A DNA stretch of 29,342 nt from Fen-455 sp050012675 (GCA_050012675.1 JBEKGS010000048.1:1-29342), one strand, 5' to 3'. Positions 1 through 7,074 are shown, numbered from the stretch's first letter. Translations and numbers: made by a program. The notes: a model not told the origin generated them from the sequence alone.

Positions 1-1179
1 ACTGCCGACACGTTGACGCTGGGCTTCACAAACTTCCAGGCTCCGACTTCTAGCGCCACGATCACCTACACCGCTCCCACGACGAACTCCACGACGGCAT
101 CTGTGTACGCATCCGGCTCCCTGAGCCCGGTGCTCTACGCGGCCACGCAGACGCTGTCTGGTGCGATGTGGATTGCGCCAGCGATGACGTCCGCAGTTGT
201 GGATGCGGCCGGCACGGGGCTTGCGGTCGTTTACAACGAGCCGGTGTCTTGCCCCGGAACAGCTGCGGCGTCCACTGTCTTCGCCTACGACTCGGTTGGG
301 ACCACGTCCGGCGGAGCGATCAGCACCTGCTCGGGAGCCGGAACGACAGCTTCACCCTTGATTCTGGGTGTGACTGGACTTGTCCTGCCATCGGCCGGCG
401 CCAGCCTCATCTACACGGCGCCTTCTGCTGGTAGCACTGCGGCTACTGCTGTGAGTTCCACCAGCTATCCACAGTTCCCCGCAACGCAAACGCAAGCGCT
501 GACGGTAGCGGCGGCACCTACTATGGTGTCGGCGGTCGTGTCTGCCGGAACACCCGGTTCGATCGCGATCACCTACAGCGGAGACGTTTCCTGCCCGACG
601 GCTGCGTACAGCGACTTTGCGTACTACTCCACCGGGACAACGTCGGGGCTAGGTACTGGGACGATCGCTGCGGTGTGTACTGCGAGCAGCGACGTTCTGA
701 CCCTCACGGACACGGGAGCTGTGACGGCGCCGGTCGGTACTACCGGAAGTGTCGTGTACACCGCTCCGGCGACGAACAGCTTGACGGCCTCGGTATCTGC
801 CTACCAAACGTCAGTCTTTGCGGCAACGCAGACGCTTGCACTTGAGGGAGTACCGGTAATGGTGTCGGCGGTTGTGACTCCAGGGACGTCGATAGCAGTT
901 ACCTACAACGAGGCAGTGTTCTGCCCGACGACTTTTGCTGCAGGCAACTTCACGTACCAGTACACCATCGGGTTCTCCGGTGGCACGGTCACTGGTTGTG
1001 CAGCTTCCGGTGACGTGCTGACACTGAGCGGGGCCTTCAACACGCCAGCGGGCAGTGCGCAACTGACCTACAACTCGTTGGGTGGCGGCACTGCGGGCGA
1101 GGTGTTCGCTGGGTCGCTGACGGCTCCAATTTACGAGGTGAACGGCAACTTCATAGCAGGCTCGGTCATTACCGGCTGA
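1..1179 (+). CDS. Secreted/surface repeat protein, 3' end only (partial)
   Basis: The reading frame is open at base 1, so the gene starts outside the window; the visible part ends in TGA and gives about 392 residues. It is Ala/Thr/Ser/Val/Gly-rich and made of roughly 110-residue repeats. Counting from the TTG at base 13, units begin near residues 58, 169 and 281 with a P-x-M-V-S-A-V-V type start, then an ITYxE strand, a conserved VxCP, a GTTSGG turn, a second Cys, an LTL strand, a YTAP strand and an FAATQTL end. Each unit has exactly two cysteines (80/106, 194/222, 304/329), which suggests one disulfide per unit outside the cytoplasm. The pattern resembles Ig-like/SwmB-type adhesin repeats. 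There is no LPXTG motif, membrane anchor or catalytic motif in the visible part. A role in surface attachment or display is inference; the family was not identified with certainty. Confidence 0.75.
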   Translation, partial: TADTLTLGFTNFQAPTSSATITYTAPTTNSTTASVYASGSLSPVLYAATQTLSGAMWIAPAMTSAVVDAAGTGLAVVYNEPVSCPGTAAASTVFAYDSVGTTSGGAISTCSGAGTTASPLILGVTGLVLPSAGASLIYTAPSAGSTAATAVSSTSYPQFPATQTQALTVAAAPTMVSAVVSAGTPGSIAITYSGDVSCPTAAYSDFAYYSTGTTSGLGTGTIAAVCTASSDVLTLTDTGAVTAPVGTTGSVVYTAPATNSLTASVSAYQTSVFAATQTLALEGVPVMVSAVVTPGTSIAVTYNEAVFCPTTFAAGNFTYQYTIGFSGGTVTGCAASGDVLTLSGAFNTPAGSAQLTYNSLGGGTAGEVFAGSLTAPIYEVNGNFIAGSVITG

Positions 1180-1213
1180 TGAAGGAGTGAACGCCTTCTA
1201 GCAAGGCTTGATT

Positions 1214-1251
1214 GGAACCCCGGTCCTGAAGAGGACCGGGGTTCCTTTTTT
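1214..1251 (+). terminator. Strong intrinsic terminator after the repeat protein
   Basis: A perfect 14-bp GC-rich stem (1214-1227 with 1232-1245) closes a GAAG tetraloop and is followed at once by six T residues (1246-1251). It lies 35 bp after the stop codon of the repeat protein and is the clearest rho-independent terminator in the window. Confidence 0.93.
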
Positions 1252-1888
1252 CTTGTGGGGACGGTCCCGGTTTCTACACCGTTTGTCGAACCGGAAGGCT
1301 TCTTCGAGGTTGAGACGATCAGCATCGCCAGACCACCGACGTCGACTGCACCGGTTCGACGTGAGCACGGAGAGCCAGACATGGGTGACTAAGCCCAGGT
1401 GGCAAGTGGGAGCAAAGCCCGAAGACATTGAGAGCTGCGAGTCCGGCTGCTAGACGGCGGAGAAGGACACCACGAGAACGGCTGGTTGCCGAGGTCGTCG
1501 ACTGTCGGTTTCCGGAGTGACTACCTTTGGGGTCGGGCTCTCGATCCCGGCGTCGCGGTCAGGCTGCATGACACCTGCGCAGCGCCCTATGACGGGCGCT
1601 TGAGCATCAAGGAAGCCTACGACGCTGGGAGGACTGGGTTAGTCCTGAAGGGGTTGGCCGAAGCCTGTGGCCTCGGCTCTCTTATGAGCTGATGGCCATT
1701 GCGGACCCGGTCCAAGCATCCTTGACGCGCGGCCGAACCCCTCCCGATGGGCGGCCGTCTTTGGTCGCGACGGTGTCGCCACCGGCACAGTTTGGCGTTC
1801 AGGTGCAAGGCTTTCTCGCCTAGCTAAGCTAACAAGCCTCACAGAGATGTCTCAACCCCCGCAACATCGCGTTTGCAGCAGCAGTCAG
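1252..1888. other. About 640 bp with no supported gene
   Basis: No open frame here has a convincing ribosome site, recognisable protein motif or typical codon bias. The longest plus-strand candidate (1486-1692, 68 codons) resembles nothing I know. Short hairpins are present (for example GGACT/AGTCC at 1630-1644 and one near 1660-1682), but none carries a T-run. I looked on both strands for SRP RNA, tmRNA and RNase P RNA signature sequences and did not see them. The stretch lies between the terminator of the repeat protein and the 3' end of tRNA-Ser. It may be decayed DNA or hold an unrecognised RNA. Confidence 0.5.
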
Positions 1889-1975
1889 CGGAGGGAGTGG
1901 GATTCGAACCCACGGTGCCCTCGCGGACACAACGGTTTTCGAGACCGCCCGATTCGGCCACTCTCGCATCCCTCC
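1889..1975 (-). tRNA. tRNA-Ser (anticodon CGA)
   Basis: Read on the minus strand, the sequence starts GGAGGGA and pairs with TCCCTCC at the 3' end to give the 7-bp acceptor stem. The anticodon loop is CTCGAAA, giving anticodon CGA, which reads serine codon UCG. A long variable arm (GTGTCCGCGAGGGCAC region) marks it as a class II tRNA such as Ser, and the T loop has the canonical GGTTCGAATCC. The discriminator base is G, also usual for Ser. CCA is not encoded. The gene begins 10 bp after the tadA stop codon on the same strand, so the two may share a transcript. Confidence 0.96.
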
Positions 1976-1985
1976 GGGAGCGAGG

Positions 1986-2444
1986 TTAGCCGACGACGTC
2001 GCGACGGTTTGCGAAGAAGTCCCGCAGCAGTGTCCCGGCCTGCTCAGCGCTCATGCCGCGGACAACGTCGATCTCATGGTTGAGACGGGGGTCCGCACAC
2101 AGATTGAGGAGCGAGCCGCAGGCGCCTGACTTCGGGTCGAATGCGCCGAAGACGAGGCGACTGACGCGGGCGAGCACAGCCGCGCCCGCGCACATCGGGC
2201 ACGGTTCGAGCGTCGCCACGAGCGTCGCCTCGTCAAGATGCCACGAACCGAGCATCTCTGCGGCGTCTTGCAGGGCAAGGATCTCGGCGTGCGCCGTCGG
2301 GTCCTTGCGCAACTCGCGTTCGTTGTGGCGTTGCGCGACGACATGGCCTCCCACTAGCACTACCGCCCCTACGGGCACATCGTCGTGATCAAGGGCGAGC
2401 ACGGCCTCTCGCAAAGCGACGGCCATTGCCTCGGTGTCGTTCAC
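1986..2444 (-). CDS. tadA: tRNA-specific adenosine-34 deaminase TadA
   Basis: This 152-residue protein is the usual length for TadA. It deaminates adenosine 34 of tRNA-Arg(ACG) to inosine in the cytoplasm, allowing one tRNA to read CGU, CGC and CGA. The zinc-dependent cytidine/deoxycytidylate deaminase signature is visible: T-A-H-A-E-I near residues 50-55 (zinc-binding His and catalytic Glu) and P-C-P-M-C-A-G-A near residues 81-88 (two zinc-binding Cys). The GTG start at 2444 gives a normal N-terminus but has no Shine-Dalgarno; instead TACGCT lies exactly 6 nt upstream, as in leaderless genes. An ATG about six codons further in is a less likely start. Its neighbours are tRNA-Ser 10 bp downstream and a MerR-family gene 60 bp upstream, all on the minus strand. 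Identification is firm. Confidence 0.95.
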   Translation of the reverse strand: MNDTEAMAVALREAVLALDHDDVPVGAVVLVGGHVVAQRHNERELRKDPTAHAEILALQDAAEMLGSWHLDEATLVATLEPCPMCAGAAVLARVSRLVFGAFDPKSGACGSLLNLCADPRLNHEIDVVRGMSAEQAGTLLRDFFANRRDVVG

Positions 2445-2450
2445 GTTGGG

Positions 2451-2456
2451 AGCGTA
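2451..2456 (-). promoter_or_regulatory. Putative -10 hexamer of a leaderless tadA transcript
   Basis: On the minus strand TACGCT is followed by six bases (cccaac) and then the GTG start codon. No ribosome-binding sequence precedes the start. Transcription starting at the first base of the GTG would give a leaderless mRNA. No good -35 box was found. Confidence 0.4.
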
Positions 2457-2504
2457 GATCGCCGCGTCTGGACGCGTGCGGAAGGAGGCTGGGCAGGCCT
2501 GTTC

Positions 2505-3290
2505 TCAGCCCACCTCGCCTGGCGAGCCTTCGGCACGATCGGCATTGGAGACGATGGCGTCGTGTATGTAGGCGGCCAGGCCCGGGGCGATTCGGTCATA
2601 AGTGTCGGCATACCTGGGGTCGCTCGCGTACATCTCGGCGAGCCCGCGGTGCATGTCGTACTGGCAGTCGTAGAACCAACGGGAGATGTGCTGGCGGTGC
2701 GCCTCGGCAAGACCTGTCGCCACAGTTCCCGAAGCGGCTTCACCGGCACGCAGAGCGCGGGCGAACTCATGCACGTTCTCTTCTGACTGCTTCTTGATCG
2801 TGGCCCAGTCCTGCCTGGTGTACGCCACCGAGCGCCGCTCGGACTGGGACCAAACCTGCGTGTCCCCCCAGCGTTGCTCGGCTTCTGTCTGGTAGTCGTC
2901 GAAGTTGCCGCCGAACAGCTCGAACTGCTCCTCAGGTGTGAGTGATATGCCCATCCTTCGAGCCTCCATCTCCTTTTCGATGGCGCGCAGTAGGGATTGA
3001 TCTCGCTCCAGGCGCTCGTTCGCCAGCCGGTGCTGCTTGCGCAGGTGGTCGTCGGTGCGGGCCTGCGGATCGGAGAGCATCTCCGCGATCTCCTCGAGTC
3101 GGAATTCCAGCTCACGGTAGAAGAGGACCTGCCGCAGACGTCGCAAGTCCACCTCGGAGTACAAGCGGTAGCCGGCCGCGCTCCGCCCGCTGGGCGTGAC
3201 GAGCCCGATGGAGTCGTAGTGGTGCAAGGTCCGCACCGAGACTCCCGAAAGACGAGCCGCTTCTCCGACGGTGTACTGGCTCACGCCCAT
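2505..3290 (-). CDS. TipA-like MerR-family transcriptional activator with TipAS drug-sensing domain
   Basis: The protein is about 261 residues from the ATG at 3290; a GTG directly upstream at 3293 is an alternative start. Residues 5-75 form a MerR winged helix-turn-helix (YTVGEAARLSGVSVRTLHHYD, then the GYRLY wing). A coiled-coil dimerisation helix spans about 80-112, and a C-terminal TipAS (antibiotic-binding) domain spans about 125-255. The WFYDC..DMHRGLAEMYASDPR segment contains Cys209 (counting from this ATG), which matches the cysteine of Streptomyces TipAL that bonds covalently with thiopeptide antibiotics. TipAL activates its own promoter when bound to drug, and a matching palindromic promoter lies just upstream (3292-3322). 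The neighbours are tadA downstream and a DprE2-like reductase upstream. The family call is strong; the inducing ligand is not known. Confidence 0.93.
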   Translation of the reverse strand: MGVSQYTVGEAARLSGVSVRTLHHYDSIGLVTPSGRSAAGYRLYSEVDLRRLRQVLFYRELEFRLEEIAEMLSDPQARTDDHLRKQHRLANERLERDQSLLRAIEKEMEARRMGISLTPEEQFELFGGNFDDYQTEAEQRWGDTQVWSQSERRSVAYTRQDWATIKKQSEENVHEFARALRAGEAASGTVATGLAEAHRQHISRWFYDCQYDMHRGLAEMYASDPRYADTYDRIAPGLAAYIHDAIVSNADRAEGSPGEVG

Positions 3291-3291
3291 C

Positions 3292-3322
3292 ACTGTGCAA
3301 CCTCACGTAGCGTCAGGGTCAA
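3292..3322 (-). promoter_or_regulatory. MerR-type promoter/operator of the TipA-like gene
   Basis: On the minus strand the -35 box TTGACC (3317-3322) is followed by a 19-bp spacer and CACAGT (3292-3297). The spacer carries the interrupted palindrome ACCCTgACG-cta-CGTgAGGTT, partly overlapping the -35 box. An over-long 19-bp spacer holding a dyad is the hallmark of MerR-activated promoters. The -10 match is weak and lies almost on the start codon, so the exact transcription start is uncertain. Confidence 0.78.
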
Positions 3323-3338
3323 GCCTGTCTTCTGCCGC

Positions 3339-4100
3339 TCAGCCGGGTATGCGTCGCCAGACCGGGCGTGGGAGGATCCTCAGGATCCCGAAGACGTAGC
3401 GCAGCAGACGGGGGACCCAGACGACCTCTGCGCCCGTCTCCAGGCCGCGTACGACCGCGTCGGCGACGTCGGACGCTTCAATGGCGAGCGGAGTCGGCTT
3501 GCGGCCGGTGGTCATCTTCGTCCTCACGAAACCGGGCCGCACGACCATCACGCTCACACCGCTCCCGGCCAGGGCGTCGCCGAGCCCGAGCGCGAAGCCG
3601 TCGAGGCCAGCTTTTGCGGCTCCGTAGACGAAGTTGGCGGCTCTCACGCGGTATCCGGCGACCGACGAGAGCACGACTATGCGGCCGTGTCCCTGGGTAC
3701 GCAGCACGCGGGCGAACGCCGTCATGGCGGCGACAGGACCCGTGAAGTTGGTCGTCGCCAGCGCGGCGACCCTCGGGGCATCGAGTTTCGCCAGATCGGC
3801 CATGTCAAGCTCGCCCGCGGCGATCAGCACGAGGTCGATGGCGCCGAGGCGCCGGGCTGCCGCGTCGGCGAAGCTTTCAAGGACGCCGATCTCGGTCACG
3901 TCGAGCGGCTCGATCTCGACCTCAGGGACTGAGAGACCGCGCAACTCGGCAGCCGCGGCCTGCATGGTCACCGTGCTCCTTCCGCTTAGGAGGACCGAGA
4001 CCAAGCCACGGCTGGTAAGGGCGCGCAGGATGGCACGGGACAGATCGGAGCCACCGCCCAGCACCACCGCCGTCTGTGGCATGGGGGTGAAATCGTTCAT
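3339..4100 (-). CDS. Short-chain dehydrogenase, DprE2-like (decaprenylphospho-2-keto-erythro-pentose reductase)
   Basis: This 253-residue protein closely resembles mycobacterial DprE2 (254 residues), the NADH-dependent partner of DprE1 that makes decaprenylphosphoryl-arabinose, the arabinose donor for cell-wall arabinan. It shows a nucleotide-binding LGGGSDLS near residues 14-21 (a variant of TGxxxGxG), NxTG near 118-121, SS at 145-146, and the catalytic pair Tyr159/Lys163 inside a DprE2-typical ANFVYGAAKAGLDGF segment followed by VRPGFVRTKM. The C-terminus LRYVFGILRILPRPVWRRIPG also matches the hydrophobic/basic tail of DprE2. Start ATG has GGGAG 8 nt upstream. DprE1 is not in the window, so the substrate is inferred from similarity only; another polyprenyl- or lipid-linked ketose is possible. 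Confidence 0.82.
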   Translation of the reverse strand: MNDFTPMPQTAVVLGGGSDLSRAILRALTSRGLVSVLLSGRSTVTMQAAAAELRGLSVPEVEIEPLDVTEIGVLESFADAAARRLGAIDLVLIAAGELDMADLAKLDAPRVAALATTNFTGPVAAMTAFARVLRTQGHGRIVVLSSVAGYRVRAANFVYGAAKAGLDGFALGLGDALAGSGVSVMVVRPGFVRTKMTTGRKPTPLAIEASDVADAVVRGLETGAEVVWVPRLLRYVFGILRILPRPVWRRIPG

Positions 4101-4315
4101 GGTCTAGCTCCCACGGTTCGGGACTCCTTGTCCAGGCCTGTTGCTCGGTCGGGCTCGCGCGACGCCTGCACGCGGCCCGCTCCCCGTGCCGTCGGCGGGG
4201 CACTCGTGTCGAGCGCCATTTTGCCGGACGCCGCTGCGAAGCGGGTCGTGGACATCGCCTCTTGGTCTTTGAGAATCGCACCTAGGGGCCAAAGGCGCCG
4301 TCCGGTCTGGCTCGA

Positions 4316-4321
4316 TAGGCT
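4316..4321 (+). promoter_or_regulatory. Putative -10 hexamer of a leaderless DUF2461 transcript
   Basis: TAGGCT is followed by exactly six bases (ccgggc) and then the ATG of the DUF2461 gene. No Shine-Dalgarno precedes that ATG. The spacing fits transcription starting at the A of the start codon. A -35 box is not obvious. Confidence 0.45.
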
Positions 4322-4327
4322 CCGGGC

Positions 4328-4978
4328 ATGGGCTTTCGTGGATGGACGGCCGAGGCGATCGAGTTCTACGAGGGCTTGGAGGCCGACAACTCCAAGACGT
4401 ACTGGAACGCGAACAAGTCGGTCTACGAGAAGTTGGTTCTGCAGCCGATGACCGAGCTGCTCGCCGAGCTCGCTTCTGAGTTCGGTGAGGCGAAGCTGTT
4501 CCGCCCTTACCGGGACGTCCGCTTCAGCGCCGACAAGGCGCCTTACAAGACGGCCATCGGGGCGACGCTCGGATGGGGCGGCTACGTCCAGCTTTCGGCA
4601 CAGGGACTCGCTTCGGGAAGCGGCATGTGGATGATGGCCCCCGACCAACTCGAGCGGTACCGCAGGTCCGTGGCTGCCGACAGCACCGGTCAGGCGCTTT
4701 TGGACCTGCTGACGGCGTTGCGCAAGGCCGGGATACAAGCCGAGGGCCACGGCAGTCTGAAGACCGCTCCGAAGGGCTATCCGAAGGACCACCCTCGCAT
4801 CGAGCTGCTGCGCTACAAGGGCGTCACCAGCTGGAAGCAGTGGCCACCCGGCGCTTGGCTCGGAAAGGCAGGCGCCAAGGAACGCGTCGTGAGTTTCCTG
4901 CGGGCGTCACTTCCTTTGAACGAGTGGTTGGCGGCCAACGTCGGACCGTCCGAGCTCGAGCACCGGGGACGTCACTGA
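4328..4978 (+). CDS. DUF2461 family protein (TIGR02453-type)
   Basis: This 216-residue cytoplasmic protein has the features of the DUF2461 family: an N-terminal FRGWTAEAIEFYEGLEADNSKTYWNAN segment, a central FRPYRDVRFSADKAPYKTAIGA block (near residues 58-80), then a GGYVQLSAQGLASGSGMWMM strand region and a KGYPKDHPRIELLRYKG block near 155-172. Family members are widespread in bacteria and fungi and have no established biochemical function. The invariant R/F/D and K-x-P-Y-K residues suggest ligand or nucleic-acid binding, but that is inference. The gene stands alone between divergent and convergent neighbours (dprE2-like upstream, WYL regulator downstream). The start is set by the leaderless-type promoter arrangement described separately. 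Confidence 0.9.
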   Translation: MGFRGWTAEAIEFYEGLEADNSKTYWNANKSVYEKLVLQPMTELLAELASEFGEAKLFRPYRDVRFSADKAPYKTAIGATLGWGGYVQLSAQGLASGSGMWMMAPDQLERYRRSVAADSTGQALLDLLTALRKAGIQAEGHGSLKTAPKGYPKDHPRIELLRYKGVTSWKQWPPGAWLGKAGAKERVVSFLRASLPLNEWLAANVGPSELEHRGRH

Positions 4979-5009
4979 GGCTGTTGTGCCTCCGCTGTTG
5001 CCCGGGTGA

Positions 5010-5957
5010 TCAGGCGTAGAGCCGGCCTAGCTCGCGGGCGATCCCGGCCAGAAGCGCCCGGATCTCGTCCGGCTCGAGCACCTCTACCGATGCTGCGAAC
5101 CCGGCGAGTTCACCTGCCAGTGAGCGGGCGCTGGCACTGCGCAGCTCGACCTCGACCCTGCCGTCGGCACGCGAAGGCCCGATACGGACTCTGCTGCCGA
5201 ACACCCAGCGCAGGAGCGACAGGCTGTCTTGGTCCACGACAGCCTGTGCCCGCACGGGCGCCCGCAACTCGTCGATCTCGGTGGTGATCGACTTCCAGGC
5301 TTTACCGAGGTCGAAACCGTCGGGACGGACCACGGCGCGCTCGGTCAGCTCCACCGAGCGGATCCGGTCGACTCGGAAGGTCCGCTGTCCGCGTTCGGTT
5401 CCGGCCACGAGGTACCAGACGGAGCCTTTCACGGCGAGACCGAGCGGATGGACGGTCCGGGTCGTGGCGGTGCCGTTGCCGGCGACGTAGCCGAGCACCG
5501 CTTGGCGTCCGGTCACCACGGCACGTTGTACGGCGTCGAGGTGCCGGGGGTCCCTTCGCGCTTGGACTGCCCGGTCCCAGCCCGCATGGTCGCTCACGAC
5601 GGCCTGTGTGGCGGCTTCCGCTGTTGACCTGAACGGCTCGGGGATGGCCCGCACCAGCTTGCGGAGCGCCGCCCGGAGCTCCGGGGTGGCCGAGGAGGAT
5701 GGTCCGACCACGAGGAACAGTGTGCGCACTTCAGCTTCGGTCAGACCGCTCAGGTCGGTCCGGCCGCCTCCGGCGAGGGCCCAACCGCCGTTGCGGCCCC
5801 GCGACGAGTAGACGGGCAGCCCGGCCATGCCGAGTGCCTCGAGGTCACGGCGCGCCGTGCGCTCAGAGACCTCCAGCTCGGCTGCCGCCTCCCCGGCCGT
5901 CACGCGCCCGCGCCGTTGCAGGAGGAGGAGCATCGCCACGAGACGGTCGGCCCGCAT
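5010..5957 (-). CDS. WYL-domain transcriptional regulator (YafY/DeoR-like HTH)
   Basis: This 315-residue regulator has an N-terminal winged helix-turn-helix (residues 1-60: RLVAMLLLLQRRGRVTAGEAAAELEVSERTARRDLEAL, then a GRNGGW wing), a middle WYL domain around residues 140-215 (VHPLGLAVKGSVWYLVAGTERG, then FRVDRIRSVELTE), and a C-terminal WCX-type extension to about 310. WYL regulators sense nucleotides or other small ligands and repress or activate neighbouring genes. The gene is divergent from the DinB/DUF664 gene, and the 93-bp gap holds a matched inverted repeat, so control of that gene and of itself is likely. A minus-strand TATTAA about 20 nt before the ATG is a plausible -10. The specific signal is unknown. 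Confidence 0.92.
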   Translation of the reverse strand: MRADRLVAMLLLLQRRGRVTAGEAAAELEVSERTARRDLEALGMAGLPVYSSRGRNGGWALAGGGRTDLSGLTEAEVRTLFLVVGPSSSATPELRAALRKLVRAIPEPFRSTAEAATQAVVSDHAGWDRAVQARRDPRHLDAVQRAVVTGRQAVLGYVAGNGTATTRTVHPLGLAVKGSVWYLVAGTERGQRTFRVDRIRSVELTERAVVRPDGFDLGKAWKSITTEIDELRAPVRAQAVVDQDSLSLLRWVFGSRVRIGPSRADGRVEVELRSASARSLAGELAGFAASVEVLEPDEIRALLAGIARELGRLYA

Positions 5958-5963
5958 GTCGCG

Positions 5964-5991
5964 ATCTTCTCACCTTAATAGGCCAGAAGAT
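5964..5991. promoter_or_regulatory. Inverted repeat in the divergent WYL-DinB promoter region
   Basis: ATCTTCT (5964-5970) and AGAAGAT (5985-5991) form a perfect 7-bp inverted repeat with 14 bases between the arms, so the half-sites are 21 bp (two helical turns) apart. It surrounds the minus-strand TATTAA in front of the WYL gene. This is a plausible operator for the WYL regulator. Confidence 0.45.
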
Positions 5992-6050
5992 GTCCGGTTT
6001 AGGTCCGCACAATGCAACGAGACAGGCAGCGACGACCGAAAGGACTTGAC

Positions 6051-6626
6051 ATGGCAGGACTTGTTCCCCCGGTGGCCGACGAGCGCGAAGCACTCCTCAG
6101 CTATCTGGCACAACAACGTTACGTTTTGCGTCTTGCCGCTTACGGGTTGAGCGACGAGCAGGCGCAGTCGACCCCAACGGTGAGCGCGCTGAGCGTAGGC
6201 GGACTGGTCAAGCACGTATCTGCCGTGGAGCGCTTCTGGATGGACGTGGTGATGCAGCGGGTCAAGGTTCCCGACGCCGGTCAGGACTACGAGAACCACT
6301 TCCGGCTCGGCCCGGACGAGACCTTGGCATCGGTCATGGCCGGCTATGTCGAGGCGGCGCGGGAGACAGAAGACATCGTCGGTGCCGTCGCGGATCTGGG
6401 CCAAGCGGTGCCTTTGCCCTCGGGAGTGCCCTGGTTCCCGAAAGACGTGGATGCCTGGTCCGTGCGTTGGGTCGTGCTTCATCTCATCGAGGAGACCGCA
6501 CGTCACGCTGGTCACGCCGACGTGGTCCGGGAGGCTCTTGACGGGGCGACCGCCTTCCCGCTCATGGCCGCAGCGGAGAACTGGCCCGCAACCCCGTGGG
6601 TCAAGCCCTGGCAGCCGGGGTCCTGA
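6051..6626 (+). CDS. DinB/DUF664 family putative metal-dependent enzyme
   Basis: The protein is 191 residues from the ATG at 6051, which has GAAAGG about 7 nt upstream; an in-frame ATG at 6012 has no such site. It has the four-helix DinB fold signatures of the actinobacterial DUF664 group (relatives of the mini-circle protein): LVKHVSAVERFW near residues 52-63 and HLIEETARHAGHADVVREALDG near 144-165. These supply the usual metal-binding histidines (His55 with His144/152/155 as candidates). The superfamily includes mycothiol- and bacillithiol-dependent transferases and maleylpyruvate isomerase, so a thiol-dependent transfer or detoxification is possible but not shown. The gene is divergent from the WYL regulator. 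A second DUF664 domain occurs at the right end of the window. Confidence 0.9.
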   Translation: MAGLVPPVADEREALLSYLAQQRYVLRLAAYGLSDEQAQSTPTVSALSVGGLVKHVSAVERFWMDVVMQRVKVPDAGQDYENHFRLGPDETLASVMAGYVEAARETEDIVGAVADLGQAVPLPSGVPWFPKDVDAWSVRWVVLHLIEETARHAGHADVVREALDGATAFPLMAAAENWPATPWVKPWQPGS

Positions 6627-6673
6627 GGTCCCGCCCGGGCTCTCGGGTGTTTCTCCGGGGTCGGATCCTGAGG

Positions 6674-7060
6674 TTACCGGTCGCCCAGGTACTGACGCAC
6701 AAGACGCGTCGGCGCTCGGGCCATCCATGCCTCGACGACCACCTGAGACAACTGGTCGACGGATATGAGCTCGAGGAGCACGAGCACGGCGGCATAGCCG
6801 TTGAAGTGGGGGGTCGTGAAGAAGAGCTTCGGGTTCTCGGCCAGCAAAGCCTCTTTCTCTCCCAGGTCTGCGACCATGGCCCCGAGCACCGGTCCTTTCG
6901 GCGCCCGGTCCCCAAGTGCCTCGAGGTCTGGTTTGCGCAGGGGCCGTTCCCAGACGAACAGCCTCTCTCTCACCTGCCACTGCAGGTTGCCGCGAGACTC
7001 ACGCTCGTTCGTCTCGGGCAGCGCCAGGGCCATTCGACGCACGTCATCCCACCCAGCCAC
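6674..7060 (-). CDS. MmcQ/YjbR family (CyaY-like fold) protein
   Basis: This 128-residue protein starts at GTG 7060 with GGAGGG 5 nt upstream; the open frame extends further but would overlap the upstream gene. Family features are WDDVRRMALALPETNERESRGNLQWQVRERLFVWERPL near the N-terminus, an FFTTPHFNGYAAVLVLL block near residues 82-98, and the C-terminal VVEAWMARAPTRLVRQYL. MmcQ/YjbR proteins are small DNA-binding-like or CyaY-fold proteins of unsettled function. The gene follows the PPOX gene by 14 bp on the same strand and is very probably co-transcribed with it. The two may act on the same unknown process. Confidence 0.9.
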   Translation of the reverse strand: MAGWDDVRRMALALPETNERESRGNLQWQVRERLFVWERPLRKPDLEALGDRAPKGPVLGAMVADLGEKEALLAENPKLFFTTPHFNGYAAVLVLLELISVDQLSQVVVEAWMARAPTRLVRQYLGDR

Positions 7061-7074
7061 GAAGCCCTCCGATC

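Noticed and set aside
1384..1440. Possible c-di-GMP-type riboswitch (GGGAGCAAAGCCC-like core)
   Set aside because: The core faintly recalls the GGGACGCAAAGCC element, but the upstream GGCAAACC partner and tetraloop receptor could not be placed, and no credible gene follows on that strand. A covariance-model search would decide.
1600..1880. Possible SRP RNA next to tRNA-Ser
   Set aside because: The conserved CAGG-CCGGAAGG-AGCAG apical loop is absent on both strands.
2441..3115. 224-codon minus-strand frame overlapping the TipA-like gene
   Set aside because: It is Arg/Ser/Thr-rich shadow sequence in another frame of a gene with clear MerR and TipAS domains.
4101..4327. Small Arg-rich frames between the DprE2-like and DUF2461 genes
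   Set aside because: They have no start context or motif, and the stretch is a divergent promoter region.
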